In this document: positions 49,879-58,676 of the stretch, one piece after another
Numbering within the stretch: the stretch's first letter is position 1
Layout: the number at the start of each line of letters is the position of its first letter
NCBI RefSeq assembly: GCF_013387495.1
Contig: NZ_JABZEE010000050.1
Coordinates: 60,435 to 124,434, forward strand
Direction: 5' to 3'
DNA length: 64,000 bases
Source of the DNA: Streptomyces sp. PKU-EA00015
Lineage (GTDB): Bacteria; Actinomycetota; Actinomycetes; Streptomycetales; Streptomycetaceae
Notes under the pieces: model-generated
Told to the model about the DNA's origin: nothing
Seen by the model: the letters and a program-made list of their open reading frames with translations, nothing else
The model's database searches: none
Translations under genes and position numbers: made by a program

Positions 49879-51659
49879 GCGGCCTCCGCCTCCGTCAGCT
49901 GCGAGAGCACGATCTCTCGGTACGTCTCATTGCCCTGCATCAATTCGTGGTGGCTGCCCGCCCCCACGACCCGCCCCTCGTCCAGCACCACGATCCGGTC
50001 CGCGTCACGGATCGTCGACACCCGCTGGGCGACGATCACGACCGTCGCCTCGGCGGTCTCGCGCGCCAGCGCCGCCCGCAGGGCCGCGTCCGTCGCGTAG
50101 TCGAGTGCGGAGAACGAGTCGTCGAAGAGGTAGATCTCCGGACGCTGCACCAGGGTCCGCGCGATCGCGAGCCGCTGGCGCTGGCCGCCGGAGACGTTCG
50201 TCCCGCCCTGGGCGACGGGCGCGTTCAGACCGCCCTCGAGTCCGCGCACGAAGTCGGCTGCCTGCGCCACCTCCAGCGCCTGCCACAGCTCGTCGTCGGT
50301 CGCGTCCGGATTTCCGTAGCGCAGGTTGGTCGCCACGGTGCCGGAGAAGAGGTACGGCTTCTGCGGCACGAGCCCGACCGTGCGGGCCATCAACTCCTGG
50401 TCCAGCTCCCGCACGTCCACGCCGTCGACGAGCACCTCGCCGCCCGTCGCGTCGAACAGCCGCGGCACCAGCCCCAGCAGCGTCGACTTGCCGCTGCCGG
50501 TCGACCCGATGATCGCGGTGGTCTCGCCCGGCCGCGCCACCAGATCGATGCCGCGCAGCACCGGCTCCTCCGCGCCGGGGTAGCAGAAGTCGACGCCGCG
50601 CACCTCCAGATGACCGCTGGCGCGCAGCTCGCGCACGGGCGCGCTCGGCGGAACGACGCTGGAGTCGGTGTCCAGCACCTCCTGGATGCGCTCGGCGCAC
50701 ACCTCCGCACGCGGCACCATCATGAACATGAAGGTGGCCATCATCACGGCCATCACGATCTGCATCAGATACGCGAGGAAGGCGGTCAGGGCGCCGATCT
50801 GGATGGCCCCGCTGTCGATGCGGTGCGCGCCGAACCAGACGACCGCGATGGACGACACGTTCACCACGGTCATCACGGTGGGGAACATCAGCGCCATCAG
50901 CCGGCCGGTGGACATCGACACGTCCGTCAGCTCGTCGTTCGCCCCGCGGAAGCGCTCCTTCTCGTACGTGTCCCGGACGAAGGCGCGGATCACGCGGTTG
51001 CCGGTGATCTGCTCGCGCAGCACGCGGTTCACCGTGTCGAGCCGCTCCTGCATGGTGCGGAACAGAGGGCGCATCGTCTTGACGATCAGCGACACGGCGA
51101 TGCCGAGCACCGGCACGACCGCCAGCAGCACGACCGACAGCGGCACGTCCTGCCCGAGTGCCATCAGGATGCCGCCGACGCACATGATCGGCGCCGACAC
51201 CATCAGCGTGAACGCCATCAGCACAAGCATCTGGACCTGCTGGACGTCGTTCGTCGTCCGCGTGATCAGGGACGGCGCACCGAAGTGGCCGACCTCGCGG
51301 GCGGAGAAGCTCTGCACCCGAGCGAACACCTCGGCCCGCACGTCCCGTCCGAGGGCGGCGGCGGTCCGGGCGCCGTAGAAGACGGCCCCGATGTTGCACA
51401 GCACCTGGACCACGCTGATGCCGATCATCAGCGCGCCGACGGTCAGGATGTGCCCGGTGTCCCCGGTGACGACACCGTTGTCGATGACGTCGGCGTTGAG
51501 GGTCGGCAGATAGAGGGTGGCGCTGGTCTGCAGCAGTTGCAGCACCACCAGCAGGGCGATCGGTTTCTTGTACGGACTCAGGTAGGTCCGCAGCAGTCTT
51601 ATCAGCACGTGCGGTCTCTCGGGCTCGGCAAGATCGGCGGTCACCTCATCTTCCGGCAC
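49875..51659 (-). CDS. ABC exporter half-transporter, degenerate ATPase site
   Basis: A 594-residue half-transporter with the same layout. Walker A is IIGSTGSGKST, the signature is NVSGGQRQRLAIARTL, and the Walker B end is IYLFDDSFSALD. The residue after the Walker B Asp is Asp instead of Glu, the hallmark of the non-hydrolysing site in heterodimeric exporters. The transmembrane part begins HVLIRLLRTYLSPYKKPIAL. It is first in a two-gene operon, 53 bases after the kinase gene. Substrate unknown. Confidence 0.9.
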   Translation of the reverse strand: MPEDEVTADLAEPERPHVLIRLLRTYLSPYKKPIALLVVLQLLQTSATLYLPTLNADVIDNGVVTGDTGHILTVGALMIGISVVQVLCNIGAVFYGARTAAALGRDVRAEVFARVQSFSAREVGHFGAPSLITRTTNDVQQVQMLVLMAFTLMVSAPIMCVGGILMALGQDVPLSVVLLAVVPVLGIAVSLIVKTMRPLFRTMQERLDTVNRVLREQITGNRVIRAFVRDTYEKERFRGANDELTDVSMSTGRLMALMFPTVMTVVNVSSIAVVWFGAHRIDSGAIQIGALTAFLAYLMQIVMAVMMATFMFMMVPRAEVCAERIQEVLDTDSSVVPPSAPVRELRASGHLEVRGVDFCYPGAEEPVLRGIDLVARPGETTAIIGSTGSGKSTLLGLVPRLFDATGGEVLVDGVDVRELDQELMARTVGLVPQKPYLFSGTVATNLRYGNPDATDDELWQALEVAQAADFVRGLEGGLNAPVAQGGTNVSGGQRQRLAIARTLVQRPEIYLFDDSFSALDYATDAALRAALARETAEATVVIVAQRVSTIRDADRIVVLDEGRVVGAGSHHELMQGNETYREIVLSQLTEAEAA

Positions 51660-51712
51660 CCGGCCGCCGAACCCCCAAGGGTTTTCCCCAAGCCCGAGTC
51701 AAAAGCAGATTG

Positions 51713-53158
51713 TCATACCGCGGAGCCGAACGCCCCCGGGTGGATCTGGTCCCGCGTCGCCCCGTACTGCTGGCGCACCGCCTTGCCCACCGCGGCATCC
51801 TCGCCCGGCTCGAAGACCTGTGCGGCGGCGCCCTGCCAGGCCGGCGGCGCCTGCGGGGACAGCGTCCCCCGCGCGGTGCCCAGCGCCCACGCGGCCTGCC
51901 GGGCCGCGCCCAGGGCCGCGTAGTCCGCGGGCTGCGGCACGACGACCTGCGTCCCGAAGATGGAGGGGGCGATGGCCTGGACGGCCGGCAGTTCGGCGGC
52001 CGCCCCGAGCAGGAACACGCGGCGCACGTCGACCCCGCGCCCGCGCAGCACGTCCAGCGCGTCGGCCAGCGAGCAGAGCATGCCCTCGAACGAGGCCCGG
52101 GCCAGGTGCTCGGGCTTCATCGACTCACGCCGCAGCCCGCTCAAGGTGCCTGCCGTGTAGGGAAGTTGGGGGGTGCGTTCGCCCTCCAGGTACGGCAGCA
52201 GCACCAGGCCGGACGAGCCGGGAGTGGACTTCAGGGCGAGCGCCGACAGCTCGGCCAGGTCGGCCGCGCCCAGCAGCTCGGCCGTGCCGCGCAGTGCCCG
52301 TACGGCATTGAGGGTGTGCACGACCGGCAGGTGCATCCCCGTCGCGTCGGCGAAGGAGGTGATCATTCCCGTCGGGTCGGCCAGCGCCTCGTGGTGCACG
52401 GCCATCACGGAACCGGAGGCCCCCAGCGACACCACCGCGTCGCCGGTGCCGACGCCGAGCCCGAATGCGGCCGCCATGGTCTCCCCGGTGCCCGCCGAGA
52501 TCAGCAGCCCCTCCGGCGTCGTCCCGGCGGCGTCGGCGGGGCCCAGCACCTCGGGCAGCGCACACGGGTGCCCGAGCGCGAGCTCGACGAGGTCGGGACG
52601 GTAGGAGCCGGTGCCGGCCGACCAGTAGCCGGTGCCGGAGGCGCCGCCGCGGTCGGTGGTCCGGCGGGCGGGGCGGCCGAGCAGCTGCCACACCAGCCAG
52701 TCGTGCGGCTGCATCACGGCCGCCACCCGCTGCGCGGCCTGCGCCTCGCTCCGGGCCAGCCAGCGCAGCTTGGCCACGGGCTGGGCGGCCTGCGGAACCG
52801 ATCCGACGGCCTCCGCCCACGCCTGGCGCCCACCGAGCGCGTCGATCAGATCGGCCGCCGCGACCTGAGCCCGCTTGTCGTTGCCGAGCAGTGCGGGCCG
52901 CACCAGGCCGCCCTGCGCGTCGAGCGTGATCAGGCCGTGCTGCTGGGCGGAGACGCCGATGGCCTCCACGCCCTCCAGCAGACCGCCGCCGGCCGCCTCG
53001 CCGAGCGAGAGCAGCCACGCCTGTGGATCGATCTCGGTGGCCTTGGGCTCGACGGGATGCGGCGCGTATCCCTGGCGCAGCACTGCGCCTGTGTCCGCGT
53101 CGCAGACGACGATGCGTGTGAACGCGGACGAGCTGTCCAATCCGGCGACTATCCCCAT
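51713..53158 (-). CDS. FGGY-family sugar kinase, xylulokinase-like
   Basis: A 481-residue carbohydrate kinase. The phosphate motif GLDSSSAFTRIVVCDADTG is at 6-24. The substrate region includes GVSAQQHGLITLDAQGGLVR with the expected His of pentulose kinases, and the C-terminal actin-like half includes GASGSVMAVHHEALADP and VFLLGAAAELPAVQAIAPSI. Xylulose is the likely but unproven substrate. No isomerase or ABC importer is adjacent; downstream on the same strand are the ABC exporter genes. Confidence 0.88.
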   Translation of the reverse strand: MGIVAGLDSSSAFTRIVVCDADTGAVLRQGYAPHPVEPKATEIDPQAWLLSLGEAAGGGLLEGVEAIGVSAQQHGLITLDAQGGLVRPALLGNDKRAQVAAADLIDALGGRQAWAEAVGSVPQAAQPVAKLRWLARSEAQAAQRVAAVMQPHDWLVWQLLGRPARRTTDRGGASGTGYWSAGTGSYRPDLVELALGHPCALPEVLGPADAAGTTPEGLLISAGTGETMAAAFGLGVGTGDAVVSLGASGSVMAVHHEALADPTGMITSFADATGMHLPVVHTLNAVRALRGTAELLGAADLAELSALALKSTPGSSGLVLLPYLEGERTPQLPYTAGTLSGLRRESMKPEHLARASFEGMLCSLADALDVLRGRGVDVRRVFLLGAAAELPAVQAIAPSIFGTQVVVPQPADYAALGAARQAAWALGTARGTLSPQAPPAWQGAAAQVFEPGEDAAVGKAVRQQYGATRDQIHPGAFGSAV

Positions 53159-53226
53159 GTCCGGAATTCTGCCGTACGCCGGGAGCGGTCTCGTCCCATG
53201 TGCAGCCGGCAGGCGCCGGAAAACGG

Positions 53227-53256
53227 CGATGCCGCCGGTTCACCGGCGGCATCGCG
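53227..53256. terminator. Terminator after the YtxH-like gene
   Basis: A perfect 13-bp stem (53227-53239 with 53244-53256) with a TTCA loop, directly after the minus-strand stop at 53259. It separates this gene from the kinase downstream. Confidence 0.8.
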
Positions 53257-53258
53257 TG

Positions 53259-53558
53259 TCAGGTGTTGCTCGTTCCCCATTCGTCCTCACTGCCGGAGCC
53301 CCGCTCCCTCAGTGCGCGGACCCGCTGCGCGACCGACTCCGGCACCCGGTCGCCGACCTTGTCGCTCACGGCGTGGAACGCCTTGCCCGCCGCCTCGCGT
53401 CCGTTGTGGGCGGCCGACTCCGCGGCGTTGCGCACCGCCGGGTTCTGGGAGAACTGCCGCGCGGACTTCTTGAGCTGCTCGTAGCGCTCTCGGCCGGCCC
53501 GTGTGCCGATCACGTAGCCGATCGCCAGTCCCACGACGAACGTGAGCTTGTACCGCAT
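53259..53558 (-). CDS. YtxH-like small membrane protein
   Basis: A 99-residue protein. A single N-terminal hydrophobic segment with a glycine zipper (MRYKLTFVVGLAIGYVIGTR) is followed by a charged amphipathic tail (GRERYEQLKKSARQFSQNPAV) typical of YtxH/DUF948-like stress proteins. The ATG at 53558 is used because GGAAGG abuts the GTG at 53567 and is better spaced from the later ATG. Envelope-associated role inferred; function unknown. Confidence 0.75.
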   Translation of the reverse strand: MRYKLTFVVGLAIGYVIGTRAGRERYEQLKKSARQFSQNPAVRNAAESAAHNGREAAGKAFHAVSDKVGDRVPESVAQRVRALRERGSGSEDEWGTSNT

Positions 53559-53730
53559 GGGTGTCACCTTCCGTTGCGTCGGTGCTGCCCGCCTACCCGT
53601 CGAGGCCCGTGATCACGCGGTGCCGAACCGATTGGCGGAGCACCCCCCTGCTTGCGCTAATGTATGTGTCGCAGCGAGCGCACGCCCTCCGGGAGCACCC
53701 CGGCAGGTGCGTTCGGTGCACACGCAGCAA

Positions 53731-53803
53731 TCCCCTGTAGCTCAATTGGCAGAGCAGCCGGCTGTTAACCGGCAGGTTACTGGTTCGAGTCCAGTCGGGG
53801 GAG
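53731..53803 (+). tRNA. tRNA-Asn (anticodon GTT), copy 1
   Basis: 73-nt cloverleaf: acceptor TCCCCTG/CGGGGGA, D-arm GCTC...GAGC, anticodon loop CTGTTAA (GTT), T-loop TTCGAGT, discriminator G. The 3' CCA is not encoded. Copies 1 and 2 are identical. Confidence 0.97.
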
Positions 53804-53808
53804 CGCGA

Positions 53809-53881
53809 TCCCCTGTAGCTCAATTGGCAGAGCAGCCGGCTGTTAACCGGCAGGTTACTGGTTCGAGTCCAGTCGGGGGAG
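53809..53881 (+). tRNA. tRNA-Asn (anticodon GTT), copy 2
   Basis: Identical to copy 1 and exactly 78 bases downstream; the spacer CGCGA is the same as the one before copy 3, indicating recent duplication. Confidence 0.97.
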
Positions 53882-53886
53882 CGCGA

Positions 53887-53959
53887 TCCCCTGTAGCTCA
53901 ATTGGCAGAGCATTCGGCTGTTAACCGGAGGGTTGCTGGTTCGAGTCCAGCCGGGGGAG
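53887..53959 (+). tRNA. tRNA-Asn (anticodon GTT), copy 3, diverged
   Basis: Same anticodon and acceptor stem as the others, but the anticodon stem is TTCGG/CCGGA with one T-G wobble, and the T-arm has GCTGG/CCAGC. All stems still pair, so it should be functional. Confidence 0.95.
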
Positions 53960-53971
53960 CAGAGACGGAAG

Positions 53972-53995
53972 AGGGCCCCGACGAGGGTCCTTTTT
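53972..53995 (+). terminator. Intrinsic terminator of the tRNA-Asn cluster
   Basis: A 7-bp stem AGGGCCC/GGGTCCT (one G-T wobble) with a 6-base loop, followed by a T run (53991-53995). It starts 13 bases after the last tRNA. Confidence 0.85.
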
Positions 53996-54158
53996 CGCGT
54001 TCCGGAGGGTCTTCCTTATGTTCTGCGCGACATCCGGAACCGGGCGGCACGCAGGGAAGTCCTCATGGTCGAGCGTTGCCGACCGTGCGAGGCAGGAGAT
54101 CGTATGACCGGCTATGCTGCGGCAGACGGCGCGCACAAATGTGCGCGACGCGCCGTGA

Positions 54159-54235
54159 GGGGCGGTAGCTCAGCCGGTTAGAGCAGCGGACTCATAATCC
54201 GTCGGCCGTGGGTTCGAGTCCCACCCGCCCCACCA
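54159..54235 (+). tRNA. tRNA with anticodon CAT (Met or Ile2)
   Basis: 74-nt cloverleaf plus encoded CCA: acceptor GGGGCGG/CCGCCCC, D-arm GCTC...GAGC, anticodon loop CTCATAA, T-loop TTCGAGT, discriminator A. It could be elongator Met or the Ile2 species whose C34 is modified by TilS; sequence alone does not settle this. It borders the accessory island. Confidence 0.95.
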
Positions 54236-54561
54236 CAGACCAGCGGTGAACAAACGTTCTGCCAGCATCTTTGTCAGCGGGAGCCAAGTGCAACAGGCTC
54301 TTGTCAGCCCGTCCGATCATGCAATCACGCATGTCGGGGCAATGTGTGGGACGCAGGTCACGCGGCGGGACGGAATCCCTCATCCGGCTCATCGCCCTCG
54401 GTGTCCACGCCCGTCTCCAGTGCCTCGTCCTGCTTGTCCGGTCGCGTCGGCTTGTCTCGTCGGGGACCGACCTTCTTGGATCGGGGTACGACCGCGCTCC
54501 TGGATTCCGCTCGGCGGTCAGGAGCTGAGGCAGGCCGCTCGTGTAGGTGACCCGTGCGCTT

Positions 54562-54885
54562 TCACTCTGCGACCCGTTCCGGCATCCAGACCAGCGCCTT
54601 GAGTCGCTTGATCGGCGGCAGCTCGACCATCGTGGCCCAGTTGGTCATGCAGTCGCCGCGCTTGATGCCGCTGCCCAGGAACGAGCTGAGGGTGGCGTTG
54701 ATGCGGTGCATCGTGGCGGCGCTGGTGATCTTCCGCTTGCCCTTCCGGCCTTCGCGGAGGGCGGCATTGGCATCGAGGTGAGCGCGGCGCGTGGTGCGGC
54801 GCTCCTTCTCCGTCGCCCGGAAGGTCGGGCCGAGTGATCGGCGGCCTCCCAATGAGTGCCGTCGATGGCCAGCCACCCCAGTCAC
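54562..54885 (-). pseudogene. Relic of a tyrosine-type site-specific integrase
   Basis: About 107 codons whose middle reads KITSAATMHRINATLSSFLG and then LPPIKRLKALVWMPERVAE, the core-binding (SAM-like) segment typical of actinobacterial tRNA-inserting integrases. The catalytic C-terminal domain with the R-H-R-Y residues is missing, and a stop follows directly at the junction where catalytic sequence should begin. 327 bases separate it from the CAT tRNA, the usual kind of attachment site. The region 54236-54561 shows no intact gene. Confidence 0.65.
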
Positions 54886-54894
54886 GCGGGCCGC

Positions 54895-56285
54895 TCAGGT
54901 CAGGACGGCATTTCCATCCACGGACACCACGCACACCGCGTGAACAGCATGGGCTTCGGTGACCTGCACCCTCGCGGGGTCCCAGAGGCGCACCGTGTGG
55001 TCGAGGCCACCGCTCGCGAGGAACGTGCGTCCGTGAACGGGCAGTGTGCACAGCGCCCCAATATCGTCGCTGTGTCCACGCAGCGTGAGGACAGCGTCGC
55101 CAGAAGCGGCATCCCACAGCTGTATGGCATCGCCGGTCGTACAGGCGAGCAGTGACTTGCCTTCCACCTCCAGCGGGCACAGCTTGAGCACCGGCTCCGC
55201 ACTGCGATGGATGGTCCGTACGGTTTCCCCTGTCACGGGATCCCATAGCCGTATGGTCGCATCCGCGCCGCCGGTGGCCAGGAGCACGTGACTGCCGACC
55301 TCGATCGCGCACATGGCGTTGATCGCGTCTTTGTGCCCGGTCAGCATGTGCAGCGGCGTCTCACTGGAGAGGGGATTCCAGAGGCGCACGGTTGCGCCGA
55401 TGCCTGCGAAGCGAGGAGATCGCCGTGGAGCGATGGGACGCTGCGCACAGTGTTGACCCAGTCGGTGTGCCCTGTGATCACCCGCACACATTCTTCAGTG
55501 GTGGGATCCCATAGACGTACGGTCTTGTCCGCACTGGCGATGGTCAAGTACGTACTGCCCCCCGACCTGAAGTTGGCAGAGGTCGTACACGGTGCTGCTA
55601 TGCCCCCTCAGCGTGAGGAGTTGGCCGGCACCGGCCTCTGTCGTCGGATCCCAAAGGCGCACTACGCCCCCCGGTTCCGATGGCCAGGTGCGGGTGACCG
55701 TCGATCGAGCACTCCCACAGCGCCCTGATCCCGCCGAATCGGGGCCGCAGGACCCTTGTCACCCGGGCCAGAACCGGATCCCAAAGACGCAGAGTGCCGT
55801 CCTCGGCTGCGCTGGCGCGCATGGAACGACCCTTGACGATGAGGTCGCAGACGGCGCGGACTTCTTCCGTGTGCCCCTCCAGGACCGCTTCCTTGGCCTG
55901 CGGAGTGACCACCGCCCACGCGGCCCGGTAGCGGCTGTCGGCTGCGTACTCCCGGTAGGTACGGCCAAGCCCCTCCTGGGCTTCGGTGACGCTGAACAGT
56001 GCCGCGCGCTCCGCAGGGCCCGCGTCGATGGCCAGGGGCGTCTGACGCAGAATCAGCGCATGCCCTCGTGCCTCGGTTGTCCGAGCCGGCCCCACCACGG
56101 GGAGTAGTCGGCGCAGGTCGGCGTGGAGTGGGTACGTCATGTCGGCGAGCAGGTCATCCACGGCTCGGCCACGCAGCGCATGCCGCGGCAGCGAACGCAG
56201 GAGGTACGCAGGTGCGTTGTCCCAGCCATAGGCCTGTCCGTGGGCGATGAAGGCGCGAGTGAGAGCGCGACCTGCGCCTGCTCAT
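54895..56285 (-). pseudogene. Frameshifted WD40-repeat protein (STAND/NACHT-WD40-like)
   Basis: Reading upstream to downstream, the segments join as one protein: AYLLRSLPRHALRGRAVDDL and LLADMTYPLHADLRRLLPVV (linker typical of STAND proteins), then at least six WD40 units with VRLWDP, TIRLWDPVTGETVRTI, LTLRGHSDDIGAL and similar. Continuity requires frameshifts near 55645, 55545 and 55410, plus one near 56260, where DEQAQVALSLA lies in another frame. The N-terminal NTPase domain is absent. It is a decayed signalling or defence-type gene. Confidence 0.75.
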
Positions 56286-57290
56286 CCGCACAAGCGCACC
56301 CGGGCGCTGTATGGTCGCCGCACCGCAGGACTTCGATACCCGGCCCGGGGGCTTTGCCCCGCAGTGGACTTGGCCATCAGCTGACCGACGCACGCTTCCC
56401 GAACGGTCCCTGTAATCGCATCAGCCCCCGCGGGACTGAGCGGCCCGCGGCCATGCCCCGCGCGCACCGCACGCTCGACCCCGGTTCACCACCGCTACGC
56501 AGCGGGGGGACGGCCGCGGGCGTTGCTCCTTTCACTGTCGGACTTGGTACGAGCGGTAACGGGCATGATCTCTCCTCCCGACGCTGCACCCAGGATTCAC
56601 CATCCATAGACCGACAGGTAGCGCCGCGCCCCATCTCTGCCCCATCGCCGTTTCACAGCTGCGCTAGGGGGCGTGCGATCCGGGGCACGCGCCTCCTCTG
56701 CAGCACTTTCACCTCTCGTCTGCCCTATGAAACCGTGGCTACCCGACCAGTGATGTGTAATTCTCTGATTGCCCGGCTGTCCTGATGTCATCGGATTCCG
56801 CCGGGTGTTCCAATAACGCCATGCGTGCAAAGGGGGTTGGGGGGTAAAACCGGCTGGGGCAGCCGGTTCCTGTATCGCGGTGGTGATGCTCAGGGGATCT
56901 GGGGAATCCCTGAGCGAAGTCGCACAGTCCAGCGTCGCCAGTGGCGCCGCGATGCAGCCGTTGTTCCGAGCCGTGCTGGTTCCGTGCTGTTCAGCACTTC
57001 CATCATCACGGGGACATCCATCGCCTGCCGCAGAGAGCTGGCAGTTCCTCGGTGAGTGGTGGCCGACCCTCGTCATGGAACGGATGTCGGCCTCCGCCTT
57101 TTCCGGCTGAAGCTGCTGCGCACCACTGTGCCTACGGCCCGGTGTTCCGATGACGCGATTTCTATCAGCACAATGCGCCTCGGTGTGCCCGGAAATCAAG
57201 CAGAAACGACGAGCCGCAAGGTTCCTTCACTGGCGACCTTCCTACCCCAGCATCATCCCATTGCCGATCCAGGCAGAGAGAAGGAAAGAG
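56286..57290. other. Non-coding accessory stretch between the WD40 pseudogene and the repeat protein
   Basis: About 1 kb without a convincing gene: open frames on both strands lack ribosome sites and show no third-position bias. It contains a perfect hairpin AACCGGCT-GGGGC-AGCCGGTT (56848-56868). The last 80 bases carry the ribosome site (AGAGAAGGAAAG) of the gene at 57291. Base use is less G/C-biased than in the surrounding core, in keeping with acquired DNA. Confidence 0.5.
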
Positions 57291-58382
57291 ATGCACCCGA
57301 AAAGCCGTGGAAGTCTCACGGGGTGGCCGGCTCGAATCCTACGAGCTCTGATGACGGTCGCGCTCGCCGCCGGCCTGATCGCTCTCGCGCCGTTCACCGC
57401 ACACGCGGCCCCGAGCCGTGGATTCGCCTACGTCTGGGCGAACCAGGCGTCCGCTCCGCTCAACACGCCCTACACGCCTTCCGGTTACTACAGCAGGAAC
57501 TCAACCGGCGCCGTGAACACGGTCGTACGGACGGGCACCGGCCAGTACACGGTACGCATGCCCAGGCTGGGCCTGCTGGGCGGCACCGTGCACGTCACCG
57601 CCTACGGGGCGACATCCCACTCCTGCAACGTCGCCTACTGGACCCCCGTCGGCGACCGGCTCGACGTGCACGTGCGGTGTTTCACCCCGTCCGGCTACCG
57701 TGCCAACGCCCGATTCACGGCTAGTTTCGTGAACACGTCCTACCTCGGCGGCAGGTTCGGGTACGTGTGGGCCAACCAGCCGAGCACCGGCTCGTACACG
57801 CCGTCGACGACTTACCAGTTCAACTCGGCCGGAGCGACCAACACCATCACCCGGGGCGGCGTGGGCCAGTACACGGTGCGGCTACCGGTCATCGGCTCAG
57901 CGGCCGGACACGTGCAGGTGACCGCGTACGGCGATGTGCTGGCACGCTGCAAGGTCGTCAACTGGTACCCCTCCGGAACCGCTCAGCTTGTCAACGTCCG
58001 CTGTTTCACCCTCCGCGGCGCCCTGCGCGACGCCCGGTTCACGCTGACCTACGCCCGCGGCACCGGCATTCTGCGCACCACGCCCGCAGCGTACGCCTGG
58101 GCGAACCAGCCGACCGCGGGCTCGTACACGCCGGCGCTGGCGTACCAGTACAACTCCGCTGGGTACACGAACCGGATCACGCGCACGGGTGTCGGCGTCT
58201 ACCGTGTCTGGGTCCCCGGCATGCCCCTGGGCTACGGCGACGTGCAGGTGACGGCCTACGGCACCAGCTCCGCGCACTGCAAGGTGGACTACTGGACACC
58301 AAGCACTGGCATCCAGGTGCGCTGCTACACCGCATCGGGGGCACCGACTGACACCTATTACGACGTGTCATTCGCACGGTAA
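57291..58382 (+). CDS. Secreted protein of three ~105-residue repeats
   Basis: A 363-residue protein with a signal peptide (1-40, cut near AHAAPS). Three repeats follow at about 45-150, 156-262 and 267-363. Each opens with YVWANQ or YAWANQ, continues with SYTPS..YQFNSAG, TITR.GVGQYTVRLP, HVQVTAYG, and ends with a Cys, W.P..., VRCFT and a DARFT strand. Each repeat has two cysteines that could pair. No transmembrane helix or sorting tail follows, so it should be released or wall-bound. Function unknown. It lies alone in the island, with its own ribosome site AAGGAA. Confidence 0.8.
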   Translation: MHPKSRGSLTGWPARILRALMTVALAAGLIALAPFTAHAAPSRGFAYVWANQASAPLNTPYTPSGYYSRNSTGAVNTVVRTGTGQYTVRMPRLGLLGGTVHVTAYGATSHSCNVAYWTPVGDRLDVHVRCFTPSGYRANARFTASFVNTSYLGGRFGYVWANQPSTGSYTPSTTYQFNSAGATNTITRGGVGQYTVRLPVIGSAAGHVQVTAYGDVLARCKVVNWYPSGTAQLVNVRCFTLRGALRDARFTLTYARGTGILRTTPAAYAWANQPTAGSYTPALAYQYNSAGYTNRITRTGVGVYRVWVPGMPLGYGDVQVTAYGTSSAHCKVDYWTPSTGIQVRCYTASGAPTDTYYDVSFAR

Positions 58383-58676
58383 GTGAAGCTCACGGGCGAC
58401 GGCATGACAGGCCGGCGCCCCGTGAGACGCAAACCAGTAAGGGGCTTGCCGGAACTGCACCGGCGGCGGGGCCACCGGCGCCCTTACCCTGCCCGTCCGG
58501 TCGGATCGTCTGGTGTGGTTCGGCTCGCCCATCCCCTTTACGGCGAGATCATCCGGGCGCGGTGCCCTCGGACCGCGGAAGTGAACCGCCAGCCGAGGCC
58601 ACATGGGCTCCGCCCAGCAGAGCCCATGTGCGTGGGAAAGGGAATCCGCTGCGGGCGGGTTCCATGTCCGAGGGGG
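58383..58676. other. Non-coding stretch after the repeat protein
   Basis: 294 bases. There are GC-rich inverted repeats after the stop (around 58457-58490, GGCGGCGGGG...CCGGCGCC) that may terminate transcription, and no ORF with a ribosome site. The convergent LysR gene ends at 58677. Confidence 0.5.

Noticed and set aside
53731..53959. Periodic tRNA block as a CRISPR-like or phage repeat
   Set aside because: Each 73-base unit folds as a complete tRNA-Asn with anticodon GTT, which explains the periodicity.
56597..57199. A 200-residue minus-strand frame in the accessory stretch
   Set aside because: Composition is random-like, with no third-position bias, no ribosome site and no motif.
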